From Tenacibaculum aquimarinum (GTDB lineage Bacteria; Bacteroidota; Bacteroidia; Flavobacteriales; Flavobacteriaceae), in contig NZ_JAKGSC010000001.1 in NCBI RefSeq assembly GCF_022478115.1, positions 496,001-560,000 of the forward strand: a stretch of DNA of 64,000 bases, in the 5' to 3' direction. Positions 26,771 through 36,654 of the stretch are shown piece by piece. The notes below the pieces were generated by a model that saw only the letters and a list, made by a program, of their open reading frames with translations, did no database searches and was not told the DNA's origin. The position numbers and the translations under genes were made by a program. The number at the start of each line of letters is the position of its first letter. Within the stretch, counting starts at the first letter, position 1.

Positions 26771-28144
26771 TTACTTGTTAGTAACTCTAACTTCAACTCT
26801 ACGGTTATTAGCTCTACCAGCTCTTGTTGCATTAGTATCGATTGGAGAATCTTCTCCGTAACCTACTGCAGACATTCTTGAAGAAGAAACACCATTACTA
26901 GATAAGTAATTCATAACAGCATTAGCTCTTCTGCTTGATAAACTCATGTTAGTAGAATTTCTACCTTGACTATCAGTGTGCCCTTCAATTACGAAAGTTG
27001 CATTTGGATAATCTCCCATGATTTTTGCAATTCCATTTAATGTTTCAACAACTCCTGGTTTGAAAGTAGTTTTACCTGTATTAAATAAAATAGTTCTTGC
27101 AAAAGTTTTTAATTCTGCTACAGCTGCGTCAGTAATTACTGGCTTAGCTTCAGGACATCCGTTATTAGAAGCAGGACCTGCTACTTTAGGACATTTATCA
27201 TCTTTATCAAAAACTCCATCTTTATCAGTATCTGCCCAAGGACAACCACCGTTTGAAGCTGGACCAGCTACTTTTGGACATTTATCTGAAGCATCAGCTA
27301 CACCGTCTCCATCAGCATCTGGACAACCTTTCATTGCTCTTGTTCCTGCTACTGTAGGACAAGCATCAGCTGAATCTTTAATTCCATCACCGTCAGTATC
27401 AGGACAACCATTCATAGAAGCTAAACCAGCTACATTAGGACAAGCATCTTCAGAATCTTTGATTCCGTCTCCATCAGTGTCAGGACAACCATTAAACTCA
27501 GCTAAACCAGGTGTTTCTGGACAAGCATCGTCTTTGTCATAAATTTTATCTCCATCGGTATCTTTACCACCAAATTTAAATACTACACCTACAGAATGTT
27601 GAAAAACATCACGCCCAGTATTTTCAAAACCGTGCTTATATACTGATTGGAAGTTTAAACCTAAGTTATCATTAAACCAAGTGTTAAACCCTAAACCTCC
27701 TACTAATACACCGTCTCCGTTACCATCTAATTCTTGGTAAGCTCCACCAACACCTACATAAGGATCAAACCATGCAGTCTCTCCAAAAAGGTTGTTTAAG
27801 TCATATTTTACAAAAGCATCAAAAGACCAATATAATGCATCTGCATCATCTGTAGTAACAATTGTACTTAACTTGTTTAAAGATCCAGATACTTGTAAAG
27901 TAAATCCATCATTTAAATACTTTTCTGCTGAAATTCTTGAAATTGATGGCAATGTGTTACCTGCCCATTCAGTTGTTCCAATGTAATCTTCTAAGATAGT
28001 ACCAATGTTATCAGTGTAAGCTCTTACGTCTACAGTATTAACACCAAAACCTACTACCCAAGGGTTGTTTTCATCTTGTGCGTTTACATTACCAACAGTT
28101 AGCATTGCAAACATAGCTATCACAGCCAATTTTAATCGTTTCAT
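26771..28144 (-). CDS. OmpA-family outer-membrane protein with thrombospondin type 3 repeats
   Basis: From ATG 28144 the protein is 457 aa. It has a signal peptide (cut near VNAQ, about residue 23), a beta-barrel of about 170 residues, five TSP3-type calcium-binding repeats (DTDGDGIKDSEDACP and similar, residues about 205-330), and a C-terminal OmpA peptidoglycan-binding domain (IEGHTDSQGRNS ... SSRRANAVMNYL). It is probably the abundant outer-membrane porin-like anchor. A near-perfect promoter lies upstream. A TTG at 28150 would add two residues. Confidence 0.93.
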   Translation of the reverse strand: MKRLKLAVIAMFAMLTVGNVNAQDENNPWVVGFGVNTVDVRAYTDNIGTILEDYIGTTEWAGNTLPSISRISAEKYLNDGFTLQVSGSLNKLSTIVTTDDADALYWSFDAFVKYDLNNLFGETAWFDPYVGVGGAYQELDGNGDGVLVGGLGFNTWFNDNLGLNFQSVYKHGFENTGRDVFQHSVGVVFKFGGKDTDGDKIYDKDDACPETPGLAEFNGCPDTDGDGIKDSEDACPNVAGLASMNGCPDTDGDGIKDSADACPTVAGTRAMKGCPDADGDGVADASDKCPKVAGPASNGGCPWADTDKDGVFDKDDKCPKVAGPASNNGCPEAKPVITDAAVAELKTFARTILFNTGKTTFKPGVVETLNGIAKIMGDYPNATFVIEGHTDSQGRNSTNMSLSSRRANAVMNYLSSNGVSSSRMSAVGYGEDSPIDTNATRAGRANNRRVEVRVTNK

Positions 28145-28183
28145 TATCAAATTTTTAAATTAAAAGTTCGTTTTTATAATACG

Positions 28184-28214
28184 CAAAAGTAAGTTGTTAA
28201 AACTTATCTACAAA
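28184..28214 (-). promoter_or_regulatory. Promoter of the OmpA-family gene
   Basis: On the minus strand TTTG (28214-28211), a 19-bp spacer, then TACTTTTG (28191-28184): a match to both elements of the Bacteroidota promoter. It gives a leader of about 35 bases. Confidence 0.75.
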
Positions 28215-28250
28215 GACAAATATAAAAAAACTTACAATAAAATTACTTTT

Positions 28251-29444
28251 TTATACAATATTCAGTTCTTTCCCCACCTTTACAAAAGCTTTAATTGCCT
28301 TGTCTAAATGGCCTTTTGTATGCGATGCAGATAATTGAACACGTATTCTAGCTTTCTCTTTAGGCACAACTGGAAAGAAAAAACCAATTACATAAATTCC
28401 TTCTTCCAATAATTTATTTGCCATTTCTTGAGAAAGTTTTGCATCATATAACATTACAGGTACTATTGCTGCATCTGCTCCAACTAAATCGAAACCTGCT
28501 TTTTCCATTTCTGTACGGAAATAATTAGTATTCCACTCTAATTTATCACGTAACGAAGTGTCATTAGAAATTAAATCGAATACCTTTAACGCTCCTCCTA
28601 CCAAAGATGGTGCTAATGAATTTGAAAATAAATACGGACGAGAACGCTGACGTAAAATTTCTATAATTTCTTTTTTCCCTGTTGTATAACCACCCATTGC
28701 ACCTCCTAATGCTTTACCTAAAGTTCCTGTAACTATATCAACACGATCCATTACGTTCTTTAACTCTACAGTTCCACGACCTGTTTTACCTATAAAACCT
28801 GTTGCATGGCATTCATCAACCATTACCATTGCATCGTATTTGTCTGCTAAATCGCAAATTTCATCTAATTTGGCAACAATTCCATCCATAGAAAAAACAC
28901 CATCAGTAACAATAATTTTAAAGCGGTGATTTTGTTTATTCGCTTCAATTAGTTGTTCTTCTAATGAAACCATGTCATTATTATCATAACGATAACGAGC
29001 CGCTTTACACAAACGAACTCCATCTATAATAGAAGCATGATTTAAACTATCTGAAATAATTGCGTCTTCTTTTGTTAATAACGGCTCAAAAACACCTCCA
29101 TTAGCATCAAAAGCTGCTGCATACAATATAGTGTCTTCTGTTGTGTAAAAATCTGCAATTGTTTTTTCTAATTTCTTATGTATATCTTGTGTTCCACAAA
29201 TAAAACGTACAGAAGACATTCCAAAACCATGAGAATCCATTGTATCTTTTGCTGCCTGAATTACTTCCGGATTATTAGATAACCCAAGATAGTTGTTTGC
29301 ACAAAAGTTAATTACCTCTTCTCCAGTTGAAATTTTAATTACTGCATCTTGAGAAGATGTTATAATTCTTTCCGACTTATATAACCCAGCATCTTTAATT
29401 TCCTGGATTTCATTTTTTAAAGTATCTTTAATTTTACCGTACAT
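28251..29444 (-). CDS. kbl: Glycine C-acetyltransferase (2-amino-3-ketobutyrate CoA ligase)
   Basis: The 397-aa alpha-oxoamine synthase has [19 protein letters not shown] and the PLP lysine in [17 protein letters not shown] (about residue 244). Kbl works in threonine degradation to glycine and acetyl-CoA; the partner Tdh is not in the window. The TAACTTTG -7 box (minus, 29466-29473) is 21 bases upstream. In Bacteroidota related oxoamine synthases include serine palmitoyltransferases, so the assignment rests on overall resemblance. Confidence 0.88.
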   Translation of the reverse strand: MYGKIKDTLKNEIQEIKDAGLYKSERIITSSQDAVIKISTGEEVINFCANNYLGLSNNPEVIQAAKDTMDSHGFGMSSVRFICGTQDIHKKLEKTIADFYTTEDTILYAAAFDANGGVFEPLLTKEDAIISDSLNHASIIDGVRLCKAARYRYDNNDMVSLEEQLIEANKQNHRFKIIVTDGVFSMDGIVAKLDEICDLADKYDAMVMVDECHATGFIGKTGRGTVELKNVMDRVDIVTGTLGKALGGAMGGYTTGKKEIIEILRQRSRPYLFSNSLAPSLVGGALKVFDLISNDTSLRDKLEWNTNYFRTEMEKAGFDLVGADAAIVPVMLYDAKLSQEMANKLLEEGIYVIGFFFPVVPKEKARIRVQLSASHTKGHLDKAIKAFVKVGKELNIV

Positions 29445-29492
29445 TTTTTATCAATTTTAAAAAAACAAAGTTACAAAGTTTCCTTAATTTGA

Positions 29493-32400
29493 CTATACTT
29501 CAACAACATCAATTTCTTCATTAATATATATGAGTAGTTTTTTATCAACTTTAAAATTCATCGATTTTAAAACTTGCTCGTATTTTAATAACTGTTGATG
29601 ATAGCTTTTTGATGGTTTACCTGTTTTATAATCGATGATAATGGCTTCATTTTCTTTATTGAAAACCAATCTGTCTGGAATAATAAGCTGCCCATCAATT
29701 GTAACAATTTCTCTTTCATTAAAAACACTAACTTCTTCTGAAAAATATTCTTTTAATTGATTATGGTTTACAATCTGCTTAATACTTTTTTCAATTTCTG
29801 ATGCATTTTCTTGTTGAAGTTCTCCTTGGTTTATATATTGATTTACTACTTTTTCAACATCATCTTTTGTGATAATTTTTGACATCATTTCGTGAATTAA
29901 ATTCCCAAAATCTATTGCCTTTCCTTGTTCAGTATTCCATAGTTTAGAAGCACTTGCCAGCATAACAATATTATGATCTTGCCAAGGCGAAGAAATAAAG
30001 GTTTCTTGCACTTCAGTAATTGAATCTTCCTTTTTAAACTTACTTATTCTTTTAAAATCGCCAAAAGAATATTCTAATTCATCATCATTCCAAAGTTGAT
30101 TTTTCTTTAAAAAATTGATAAAAATACCCGAATAAAAATTATGGTTTTCTTCTTTAGTTTTACCTTGAAGTTTCTTCTCCGTAATAATATGTAATTGCTC
30201 CACAGAACGTGTTAAAGCAACATATAATAAATTAAAATTATCTAACTCCAACTCTTCTCTTTGTTGTTGAAAAATCTCAGCACCACGATCATTTACATAT
30301 TGTAAATCCTTAGTATAAGGCACCAATAATTCTTTGAATCCATCAAAAGTTGGTGGCAATTCATTTAACCAAACCTTTGGATCTACTTGTCTATAAATAT
30401 CTAAATCGTACGGAAAAATAACTACTGGAAATTCCAAACCTTTCGATTTATGAATGGTCATTACCTGAACAGCATTGGAATTTTCTGAAGCAACAATACT
30501 TAAACTCTTCTTTTTAACTTCCCAAAAATCTAAAAACTCCTGAATATTTGTTCCTTTTCTTTGTTGATCTAAAACAACATCTAAAAAAAACTGCACATAC
30601 GCATCAGAAGAATTTACCAAATTAAAACTTCTAATTATGGTTTCTACTTTTTCGTAAAACGGAATTTGCTGAAAAGCATTTAAATCAAAAGAAACACCAT
30701 AGCTTTTTAATTCATCAAAAATTACAGCAATCTCTTTCTTAGCAAATTGATGCAAAAATTCATCTTTACTAACCGAAACCAATAAATGTTCCTGCAAAAA
30801 ATGTAACATTTCGAAACGCGCTTCCTCATCTTTTGGATGCTGAATTACCTGTAAAACATTTATTAAAAAACTAACTTTCTCACTGTTTTCTAGCAACAAA
30901 CTATCTGGAGAAATTACAGCAATTCCGTTTTCAGATAAAAAACTTGCAACTGCAATTCCGTCTTTCTTTTTACGTGTTAAAACACAAATTTCATTCAATT
31001 GAAAATCGCCTTTTAGAGTATTAATTCGCTCTAAAACTTTTCTTTGGTATTTTAATTTTTCATCTTCTTTTTCATCTTCTTTCTCTAAAAATGAAAGTGA
31101 AACAAATCCGCCTTTTTTTGAATTTTCTAACTGTTTATTTCCATCTAAAAACAACCTATTATAACTTTCGTTTTGTAAAAATGCTGCTGTATGTTGAAAG
31201 AATTTATTGTTAAAATCAATCACTTCAGAATAACTACGGTAATTGGTTTCTAACGTTTTTGTATCCTTCGGAAGTAAAAAAGGGTTTACTGAATTTTCTT
31301 CCTCAGAACCTAAGTCTATAAATTGCTCTGCTTTACCGCCACGCCAACGATAAATGGCTTGTTTTCCATCGCCAACCAACAATAAATTACTGTTTTCTTG
31401 CGCGAGTGCATTGTCAATCAGCGGAATTAAATTTTGCCATTGCAACACAGAAGTATCTTGCATTTCATCAATAAAATAATGCATAAAACGTTGCCCAATT
31501 CGCTCATAAATAAAAGGCGCTGGTTGGTCTTTTATATTATCTGAAATAAGCTGATTAAACTCTGCATTTAAACGAAGATTATTATCTTCTTTTATAGTTG
31601 TTAATTCGCTATTAATATTATTTAAAACAGCTAACGGAATTATACTTTTTAAGGCCAACTTATTCAGAAGAAATTGCTGATGTAATTCTTTTAACTGATT
31701 GAAAAAAGCAACAATTTGTGGAACAATACCTTCTATCGACGCTACAACATCTTCACTTGCTGTTTTATTATAATAATGATTATTATCTATGGCTTTTTGA
31801 ATAGTTTCACTTCGTTTTATAAAATCGAACGTGAAATTTTTTATTGCCACATCATTAAAGAATTTTGGAACTGTACCTCTTGTAAAATCTTTAGCTTCTA
31901 GGTTTGCATTTTCAATTAGTTGTAAACAATCTTCACCTATTTTTTCAAAAGAAGTTTTTAATTCTTGTTGATGTTTAGACAACCGTTTTTTTAAATTTGT
32001 AAAGTCTTCTAAACTTTTATCAGCTAATTCTCTAAAATGCTGATTATCATCTTCATTTAATAAAATTCGAGCAAATTCATATAATTCTTTAGAAACATCC
32101 CAAGATTTATCATCGTCTGCTTTATCTAGCGAAAAATCGATTAATGTTTCTGTTAATTTTTTATCGGTTCCTATTTTAGAAATAAGCACATCAACAGCTT
32201 CATTCAACAAAGAAACTGCATCCATTTCAACTTCAAAATTGAGCGATAAACCCAAGTCAAAGGCAAAACTTTTGATTATTTTATGCGTAAAACTATCAAT
32301 TGTAGTAATTGAAAAAGCGGAGTAATTCTGTAAAATTGCATCTAAAACTTTCTTGCTTCTTTCTGTAATTGTAGCAGCATCTAACGAAGTTTCTTCGAGA

Positions 32401-32633
32401 ATTTTTGGATATAAATCGGTTTCATTTCCTTCGGAAAACGCTTGTAAATTTTCCATTACACGCTCTTTCATTTCACCTGCAGCTTTGTTGGTAAAGGTTA
32501 TTGCCAACACTTTTTGAAATCGGAAAATATCTTCAGATTGTAGTAAAATCTTTAAATATTCTTTAACTAGTGTAAAGGTTTTTCCACTTCCTGCGGATGC
32601 GTTATATACTTGAAAAGTTGAAGGTTGTTGCAC
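29493..32633 (-). CDS. UvrD-type helicase with C-terminal RecB-like nuclease (AddA-like)
   Basis: From GTG 32633 the protein is about 1046 aa. N-terminal Walker A is NASAGSGKTFTLV, with Walker B-like FIDEMQDTSVLQW, DGKQAIYRWRGG and MTIHKSKGLEFPVV (motif V/VI region); the C-terminal domain has IIIDYKTGKP, the PD-(D/E)XK nuclease Asp and Lys. It is AddA/RecB-like, for double-strand break end resection. No AddB is adjacent. The GTG start gives VQQPSTFQVYNASAGSGKT; an ATG at 32672 would add 13 residues, but a -7-like TATTTTG lies within that segment. Confidence 0.88.
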   Translation of the reverse strand: MQQPSTFQVYNASAGSGKTFTLVKEYLKILLQSEDIFRFQKVLAITFTNKAAGEMKERVMENLQAFSEGNETDLYPKILEETSLDAATITERSKKVLDAILQNYSAFSITTIDSFTHKIIKSFAFDLGLSLNFEVEMDAVSLLNEAVDVLISKIGTDKKLTETLIDFSLDKADDDKSWDVSKELYEFARILLNEDDNQHFRELADKSLEDFTNLKKRLSKHQQELKTSFEKIGEDCLQLIENANLEAKDFTRGTVPKFFNDVAIKNFTFDFIKRSETIQKAIDNNHYYNKTASEDVVASIEGIVPQIVAFFNQLKELHQQFLLNKLALKSIIPLAVLNNINSELTTIKEDNNLRLNAEFNQLISDNIKDQPAPFIYERIGQRFMHYFIDEMQDTSVLQWQNLIPLIDNALAQENSNLLLVGDGKQAIYRWRGGKAEQFIDLGSEEENSVNPFLLPKDTKTLETNYRSYSEVIDFNNKFFQHTAAFLQNESYNRLFLDGNKQLENSKKGGFVSLSFLEKEDEKEDEKLKYQRKVLERINTLKGDFQLNEICVLTRKKKDGIAVASFLSENGIAVISPDSLLLENSEKVSFLINVLQVIQHPKDEEARFEMLHFLQEHLLVSVSKDEFLHQFAKKEIAVIFDELKSYGVSFDLNAFQQIPFYEKVETIIRSFNLVNSSDAYVQFFLDVVLDQQRKGTNIQEFLDFWEVKKKSLSIVASENSNAVQVMTIHKSKGLEFPVVIFPYDLDIYRQVDPKVWLNELPPTFDGFKELLVPYTKDLQYVNDRGAEIFQQQREELELDNFNLLYVALTRSVEQLHIITEKKLQGKTKEENHNFYSGIFINFLKKNQLWNDDELEYSFGDFKRISKFKKEDSITEVQETFISSPWQDHNIVMLASASKLWNTEQGKAIDFGNLIHEMMSKIITKDDVEKVVNQYINQGELQQENASEIEKSIKQIVNHNQLKEYFSEEVSVFNEREIVTIDGQLIIPDRLVFNKENEAIIIDYKTGKPSKSYHQQLLKYEQVLKSMNFKVDKKLLIYINEEIDVVEV

Positions 32634-32751
32634 AGCGCTATTTTTATTGCAAAATAATCTTTTTGGAAGCATGAGCCAAAAATCAAGACAAAAAGAAAAG
32701 CAGAATTTCAATTAAGAAATTCTGCTTTAAATATTTAATAACAAATGAATT

Positions 32752-33588
32752 TTAACCTAATCCAACATCTAAAGACATCATTACTATAAATCCGCCAATA
32801 AAACCAAGTGTGGCAATATCTGTATATTTATCTCTTTGCGTTTCTGGTATAACCTCTTCAACAACTACAAAAATCATTGCTCCTGCTGCAAATGCTAAAG
32901 CATATGGTAAAATTGGTGTAAAAAATGAAACTGCTAATGCTCCTAAAACTGCTGCAACAGGCTCTACAATTGCAGATAGTTGTCCGTACCAAAAACTTTT
33001 AAACCTACTTACACCTTGTCTTCTTAATGGCATTGCAACAGCAAATCCTTCTGGAAAATTCTGAATTCCAATACCAATTGCTAACGAAATTGCAGCGATT
33101 ATCATTTCAGTTTGCTCTACACCAACTAAAGTTGATGCTGCTCCAAATAAAACTCCAACAGCTAAACCTTCCGGAATATTATGCAAGGTAATTGCTAATA
33201 CTAATAAAGTTGTTTTGTGCCATTCTGTTTTTACACCTTCTGCCTCTTCTTCCTTAAAATTAATGTGTAAATGCGGTAGAATTTTATCCATTCCAAAAAG
33301 CGCTAAAGCTCCTAAACCAAAACCAATTGCCGAAGGAATAACCTTCATAAAACCTTCTCCTGGACTATTTTCAATTGCAGGTGCCAATAAGCTCCAAAAA
33401 CTTGCCGCAACCATAACTCCACCAGTAAAACCAAGCATTCCATCTAAAACTGCGCGATTCATTTTCTTAAAAAAGAACACTAAACTTGCTCCTAAAGCTG
33501 TTAATCCCCAAGTGAAAAGCGAAGCATATAATGCTGCCCAAATGGGATTTTCTTTGGCAAAATCGACTAATTGATCAAATGTACTCAT
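32752..33588 (-). CDS. ZIP-family divalent metal transporter
   Basis: The 278-aa protein has eight predicted helices with the ZIP metal-site motifs HNIPEGLAVG (TM4, about residue 136) and QNFPEGFAVA (TM5, about residue 176), and a His-containing loop HLHINFKEEE. GufA/ZupT-type members import Zn, Mn or Fe. Its ATG overlaps the DtxR-family gene's TGA (ATGA junction), so regulator and transporter are co-translated. Confidence 0.9.
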   Translation of the reverse strand: MSTFDQLVDFAKENPIWAALYASLFTWGLTALGASLVFFFKKMNRAVLDGMLGFTGGVMVAASFWSLLAPAIENSPGEGFMKVIPSAIGFGLGALALFGMDKILPHLHINFKEEEAEGVKTEWHKTTLLVLAITLHNIPEGLAVGVLFGAASTLVGVEQTEMIIAAISLAIGIGIQNFPEGFAVAMPLRRQGVSRFKSFWYGQLSAIVEPVAAVLGALAVSFFTPILPYALAFAAGAMIFVVVEEVIPETQRDKYTDIATLGFIGGFIVMMSLDVGLG

Positions 33589-34241
33589 TGTTTTTTAATA
33601 TATAAATTGTTTGCTATTTTGTTTGAAATAGATAATTTCTTATCATTTATTTTTATTGATAAAGAGTCATCAAAAGGCTCTTTTTCTATAATTGTTATTT
33701 GTTGCCCTAAAGCAATACCTTGTTTGTCTAAAAAACGTAAAAATTCAGAAGAAGAATCGTTTACACCAACTAAAATTCCGATTTCACCTTTAGTTAAAAC
33801 TGACAATAAACTTTTTTCAATAGTTTGTAAATTCCCATCTTTATCTGGAATTGGATCTCCATGTGGATCATGCGTTGGAAAATCTAACAAAGCATCTAAC
33901 TCATCAATTAATTTTTGTGATTTAATATGCTCTAATTGCTCTGCAACATCATGTACTTCATCCCAAGAAAAATTTAGTTTCTCAACTAAAAAAACTTCCC
34001 ACAAACGGTGTTTTCTAACAATATATGCAGCCGTTTTCTTTCCAAAATCCGTTAATGTTACACCTTGGTATTTCTTATAAATAACCACTTCTTTATCAGA
34101 TAATTTTTTAATCATATCTGTTACTGAAGACGCTTTAGTATCCAATTTCTTTGCAATAGCATTGGTGCTAATTCCTTTTTCTGAAATTGCAGCTAAATGA
34201 TAAATTGCCTTTATATAATTTTCTTCCGATTGTGTAAACAT
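33585..34241 (-). CDS. DtxR/MntR-family metal-dependent repressor
   Basis: The 218-aa protein has an N-terminal winged helix (about residues 1-65; ISTNAIAKKLDTKASSVTDMIKKLS), a metal-binding/dimerisation helix segment with HDVAEQLEHI and RKHRLWE, and a C-terminal FeoA/SH3-like domain (about 140-215). Such regulators bind DNA when Mn or Fe is bound. The gene shares an operon with a ZIP transporter and is divergent from a TonB receptor with a palindrome between them. Its -7 box is so close that the mRNA may be leaderless. Confidence 0.93.
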   Translation of the reverse strand: MFTQSEENYIKAIYHLAAISEKGISTNAIAKKLDTKASSVTDMIKKLSDKEVVIYKKYQGVTLTDFGKKTAAYIVRKHRLWEVFLVEKLNFSWDEVHDVAEQLEHIKSQKLIDELDALLDFPTHDPHGDPIPDKDGNLQTIEKSLLSVLTKGEIGILVGVNDSSSEFLRFLDKQGIALGQQITIIEKEPFDDSLSIKINDKKLSISNKIANNLYIKKQ

Positions 34242-34246
34242 TACTG

Positions 34247-34254
34247 CAAATATA
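34247..34254 (-). promoter_or_regulatory. -7 box of the dtxR-zip operon, next to the start codon
   Basis: TATATTTG on the minus strand fits TAnnTTTG exactly. Only five bases separate its last G from the ATG (34241), so transcription would begin at or very near the start codon. Confidence 0.55.
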
Positions 34255-34278
34255 TAACTTTTTGATTTATAAAAACAT

Positions 34279-34300
34279 ATTTTTAGATAAGTCTAAAAAT
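34279..34300. promoter_or_regulatory. Candidate DtxR/MntR-type operator
   Basis: A perfect 9-bp inverted repeat ATTTTTAGA (34279-34287) / TCTAAAAAT (34292-34300) surrounds a 4-base centre TAAG. Its TTTAGA...TCTAAA core resembles known DtxR/MntR/SirR boxes. It is 5 bases upstream of the -7 box for the TonB receptor gene and 25 bases upstream of the dtxR -7 box, so it could control both directions. Binding is inferred. Confidence 0.65.
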
Positions 34301-34305
34301 TATTT

Positions 34306-34313
34306 TACATTTG
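34306..34313 (+). promoter_or_regulatory. -7 box of the TonB receptor gene
   Basis: TACATTTG fits TAnnTTTG exactly. The expected -33 position falls inside the palindrome at 34279-34300, and no TTG is there. Confidence 0.55.
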
Positions 34314-34329
34314 TAAAAATTAAATTTAA

Positions 34330-36645
34330 ATGAATAAGTTTTTTACAGCATTCTTACTATTATCTGCTTTTGTAAACGCACAAACAATAAAAGGAAAAAT
34401 AACAACTGCAAATAGTGGTGATTTACCTTTTGCAAACATTGTTGTTAAAGGTTCAATAAACGGAACTACAGCTGACGAAAACGGATTGTACGAACTAAAA
34501 ACCAAAAAAAATAAAGTTGTTTTAATAGTTTCTTCTGTTGGGTTTTTATCTCAAAGGAAGACAATAACTTTAAACACTAACGAAGTTAAAACAGTAAACT
34601 TTTCACTAAAAGAAACTGCTGAAATATTAGATCAAATAACGGTAACCGGAACAAGAACTGATAAAAGAAGAACAAAATCTCCCGTAATTGTAAACATTAT
34701 AAACTCACAAACATTAGCTGATGTGCAGGCTTGTAATTTATCTGAAGGTTTAAAATTTCAAACGGGTTTACGTGTAGAAACAGATTGCCAAACGTGTAAT
34801 TATAAGCAGTTAAGAATGAATGGTTTAGCTGGAGGATATTCGCAAATTCTAATAAACGGAAGGCCTATTTTTAGTCCGTTAACTGGTTTGTATGGTTTAG
34901 AGCAAATTCCCGCAAATATGATTGATAGAATTGAAGTTGTTCGTGGTGGCGGTTCTGCTTTATACGGCTCAAGTGCTATTGGCGGAACTGTAAATGTGAT
35001 TACTAAAATTCCGAAGCGAAACGATTTTAGCGTTGGTTATACATATCAAAATATTAAAGGAACTTCGGATCATATTTTTGCAGGAAACGCAACTGTTGTT
35101 AATGATGATAGAAATGCTGGAATCTCCTTTTTTGTAAACAATAGACATCGAAATTTATATGACGCAAACGGCGATAATTTTTCGGAATTACCTGAATTAA
35201 AGAATACTTCTTTTGGTACAAACTTGTTTTTCCTTCCAACGGAAAATCAAAAAATAGAAGTTAATTTTAGTAAAATGAATGAATACCGTTATGGTGGCGA
35301 AATGGTTGAAGGTGCTCCGCATTTTGCTTTTCAATCTGAAGAAAGAACACACGATGTGTATGTTGGTAATATTGATTATCAAATTAATTTTAATGACGAA
35401 AAAAGCTCATTAATCACATATTTAGCAACACAATATACAGGAAGAGAACATTATACCGGTATTCGTCCAGAGGAAGAAACTGCTGAAGATTTAGACCATT
35501 TAGCTAATCCGCCATATGGAACTTCAGAAACTACAACATTTCAAGGTGGCCTTCAACTAAATCATAAATTAGATCAATTTTTGGGTGGAAATAATGTGCT
35601 AACTTTTGGTGGAGAATTTGTACAAGATGATGTTTTTGATGTAATTGAAGCTTATCAATATAAAGTAGATCAATTAACTCAGAATATTGGAATTTTCTTC
35701 CAAAGTGATTGGGAAATTACCGAAAAATGGAATTTATTAGCTGGAGCACGTTTTGACAATCACACCTTAAACAATAGAGCAATTAACAAAGAAGTAGTTA
35801 ATAATGTTATTAGTCCGCGAGTTTCTTTACTTTATAAACCGTTTGAAAAAACACAACTTAGAGCAACTTGGGGAACTGGTTTTAGAGCTCCACAGGCTTT
35901 TGATACCGATTTGCATATTGCATTTGCAGGTGGCGGAATATCAAGGGTTCAATTAGCGGAAGATTTAGAAAGAGAACGCTCTAATAGTTATAGTTTATCT
36001 TTTAATTATGACAAACCAACCGAACATTATATCTATGGTTTTACTATTGAAAGTTTTTACACCAAATTAGACGATTCTTTTATTTTAGAGAATATTGGAA
36101 CAGATTCTTTTGGTGAATTATTCGAAAAAAGAAATGGAGACGGAGCAACCGTTAAAGGAATTGCTTTAGAAGCGCGTTTAAATTACGATGGAATTTTGCA
36201 ATTAGAAAGTGGTTTTACATTTCAATCAAGTAAAAACGCTTCACCTGTTCAATATTCAGATGCTTTAAATCCGAAAAATGAATTTCTAAGAACACCTAAC
36301 AATTATGGTTTTGCAACATTAACCTATTCGCCAAATCAAAAATTTAAAACCGCTTTAAACTTAGTTTATACAGGAAAAATGGAGGTTTTACACGTAGCTT
36401 CTCCACAAAATTTAATTGCTGATGCATATTTTACTTCTCCAATTTTTACGGAAGTCGGAATTAAATCGAGTTATAATTTTAATCTTCCGAAGTTACAAAC
36501 CAATTTAGAATTGTCTGCGGGTGTAAAAAATCTGTTTGATAGCTACCAATCTAAATTTGATATTGGAAAAGAACGTGATAGTAATTTTATTTACGGACCT
36601 GCAACGCCAAGAACTATTTTCTTCGGAATAAAATTTGGGAGTTAA
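34330..36645 (+). CDS. TonB-dependent outer-membrane receptor
   Basis: The 771-aa protein has a signal peptide ending near VNAQ (residue 18), a carboxypeptidase-regulatory-like beta-sandwich (about 20-100), a plug domain (about 105-230; IEVVRGGGSALYGSSAIGGTVNVITK) and a C-terminal beta-barrel. The plug contains TDCQTCNYKQLRMNGLAGG, a CxxC motif found in a distinct Bacteroidota subfamily of uncertain substrate. Context (DtxR-family regulator and ZIP transporter divergent) suggests metal or metal-complex uptake. No SusD partner follows. Confidence 0.92.
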   Translation: MNKFFTAFLLLSAFVNAQTIKGKITTANSGDLPFANIVVKGSINGTTADENGLYELKTKKNKVVLIVSSVGFLSQRKTITLNTNEVKTVNFSLKETAEILDQITVTGTRTDKRRTKSPVIVNIINSQTLADVQACNLSEGLKFQTGLRVETDCQTCNYKQLRMNGLAGGYSQILINGRPIFSPLTGLYGLEQIPANMIDRIEVVRGGGSALYGSSAIGGTVNVITKIPKRNDFSVGYTYQNIKGTSDHIFAGNATVVNDDRNAGISFFVNNRHRNLYDANGDNFSELPELKNTSFGTNLFFLPTENQKIEVNFSKMNEYRYGGEMVEGAPHFAFQSEERTHDVYVGNIDYQINFNDEKSSLITYLATQYTGREHYTGIRPEEETAEDLDHLANPPYGTSETTTFQGGLQLNHKLDQFLGGNNVLTFGGEFVQDDVFDVIEAYQYKVDQLTQNIGIFFQSDWEITEKWNLLAGARFDNHTLNNRAINKEVVNNVISPRVSLLYKPFEKTQLRATWGTGFRAPQAFDTDLHIAFAGGGISRVQLAEDLERERSNSYSLSFNYDKPTEHYIYGFTIESFYTKLDDSFILENIGTDSFGELFEKRNGDGATVKGIALEARLNYDGILQLESGFTFQSSKNASPVQYSDALNPKNEFLRTPNNYGFATLTYSPNQKFKTALNLVYTGKMEVLHVASPQNLIADAYFTSPIFTEVGIKSSYNFNLPKLQTNLELSAGVKNLFDSYQSKFDIGKERDSNFIYGPATPRTIFFGIKFGS

Positions 36646-36654
36646 TAAAGTATA

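Noticed and set aside
26771..28144. Tandem repeats in the OmpA gene as a possible CRISPR or satellite
   Set aside because: They encode calcium-binding TSP3 repeats (DxDxDGxxD), a known protein feature, with no spacer structure.
33571..34080. 169-residue open frame on the plus strand
   Set aside because: It lies entirely opposite dtxR, has low-complexity composition, and the motif-rich DtxR protein is clearly the real gene.
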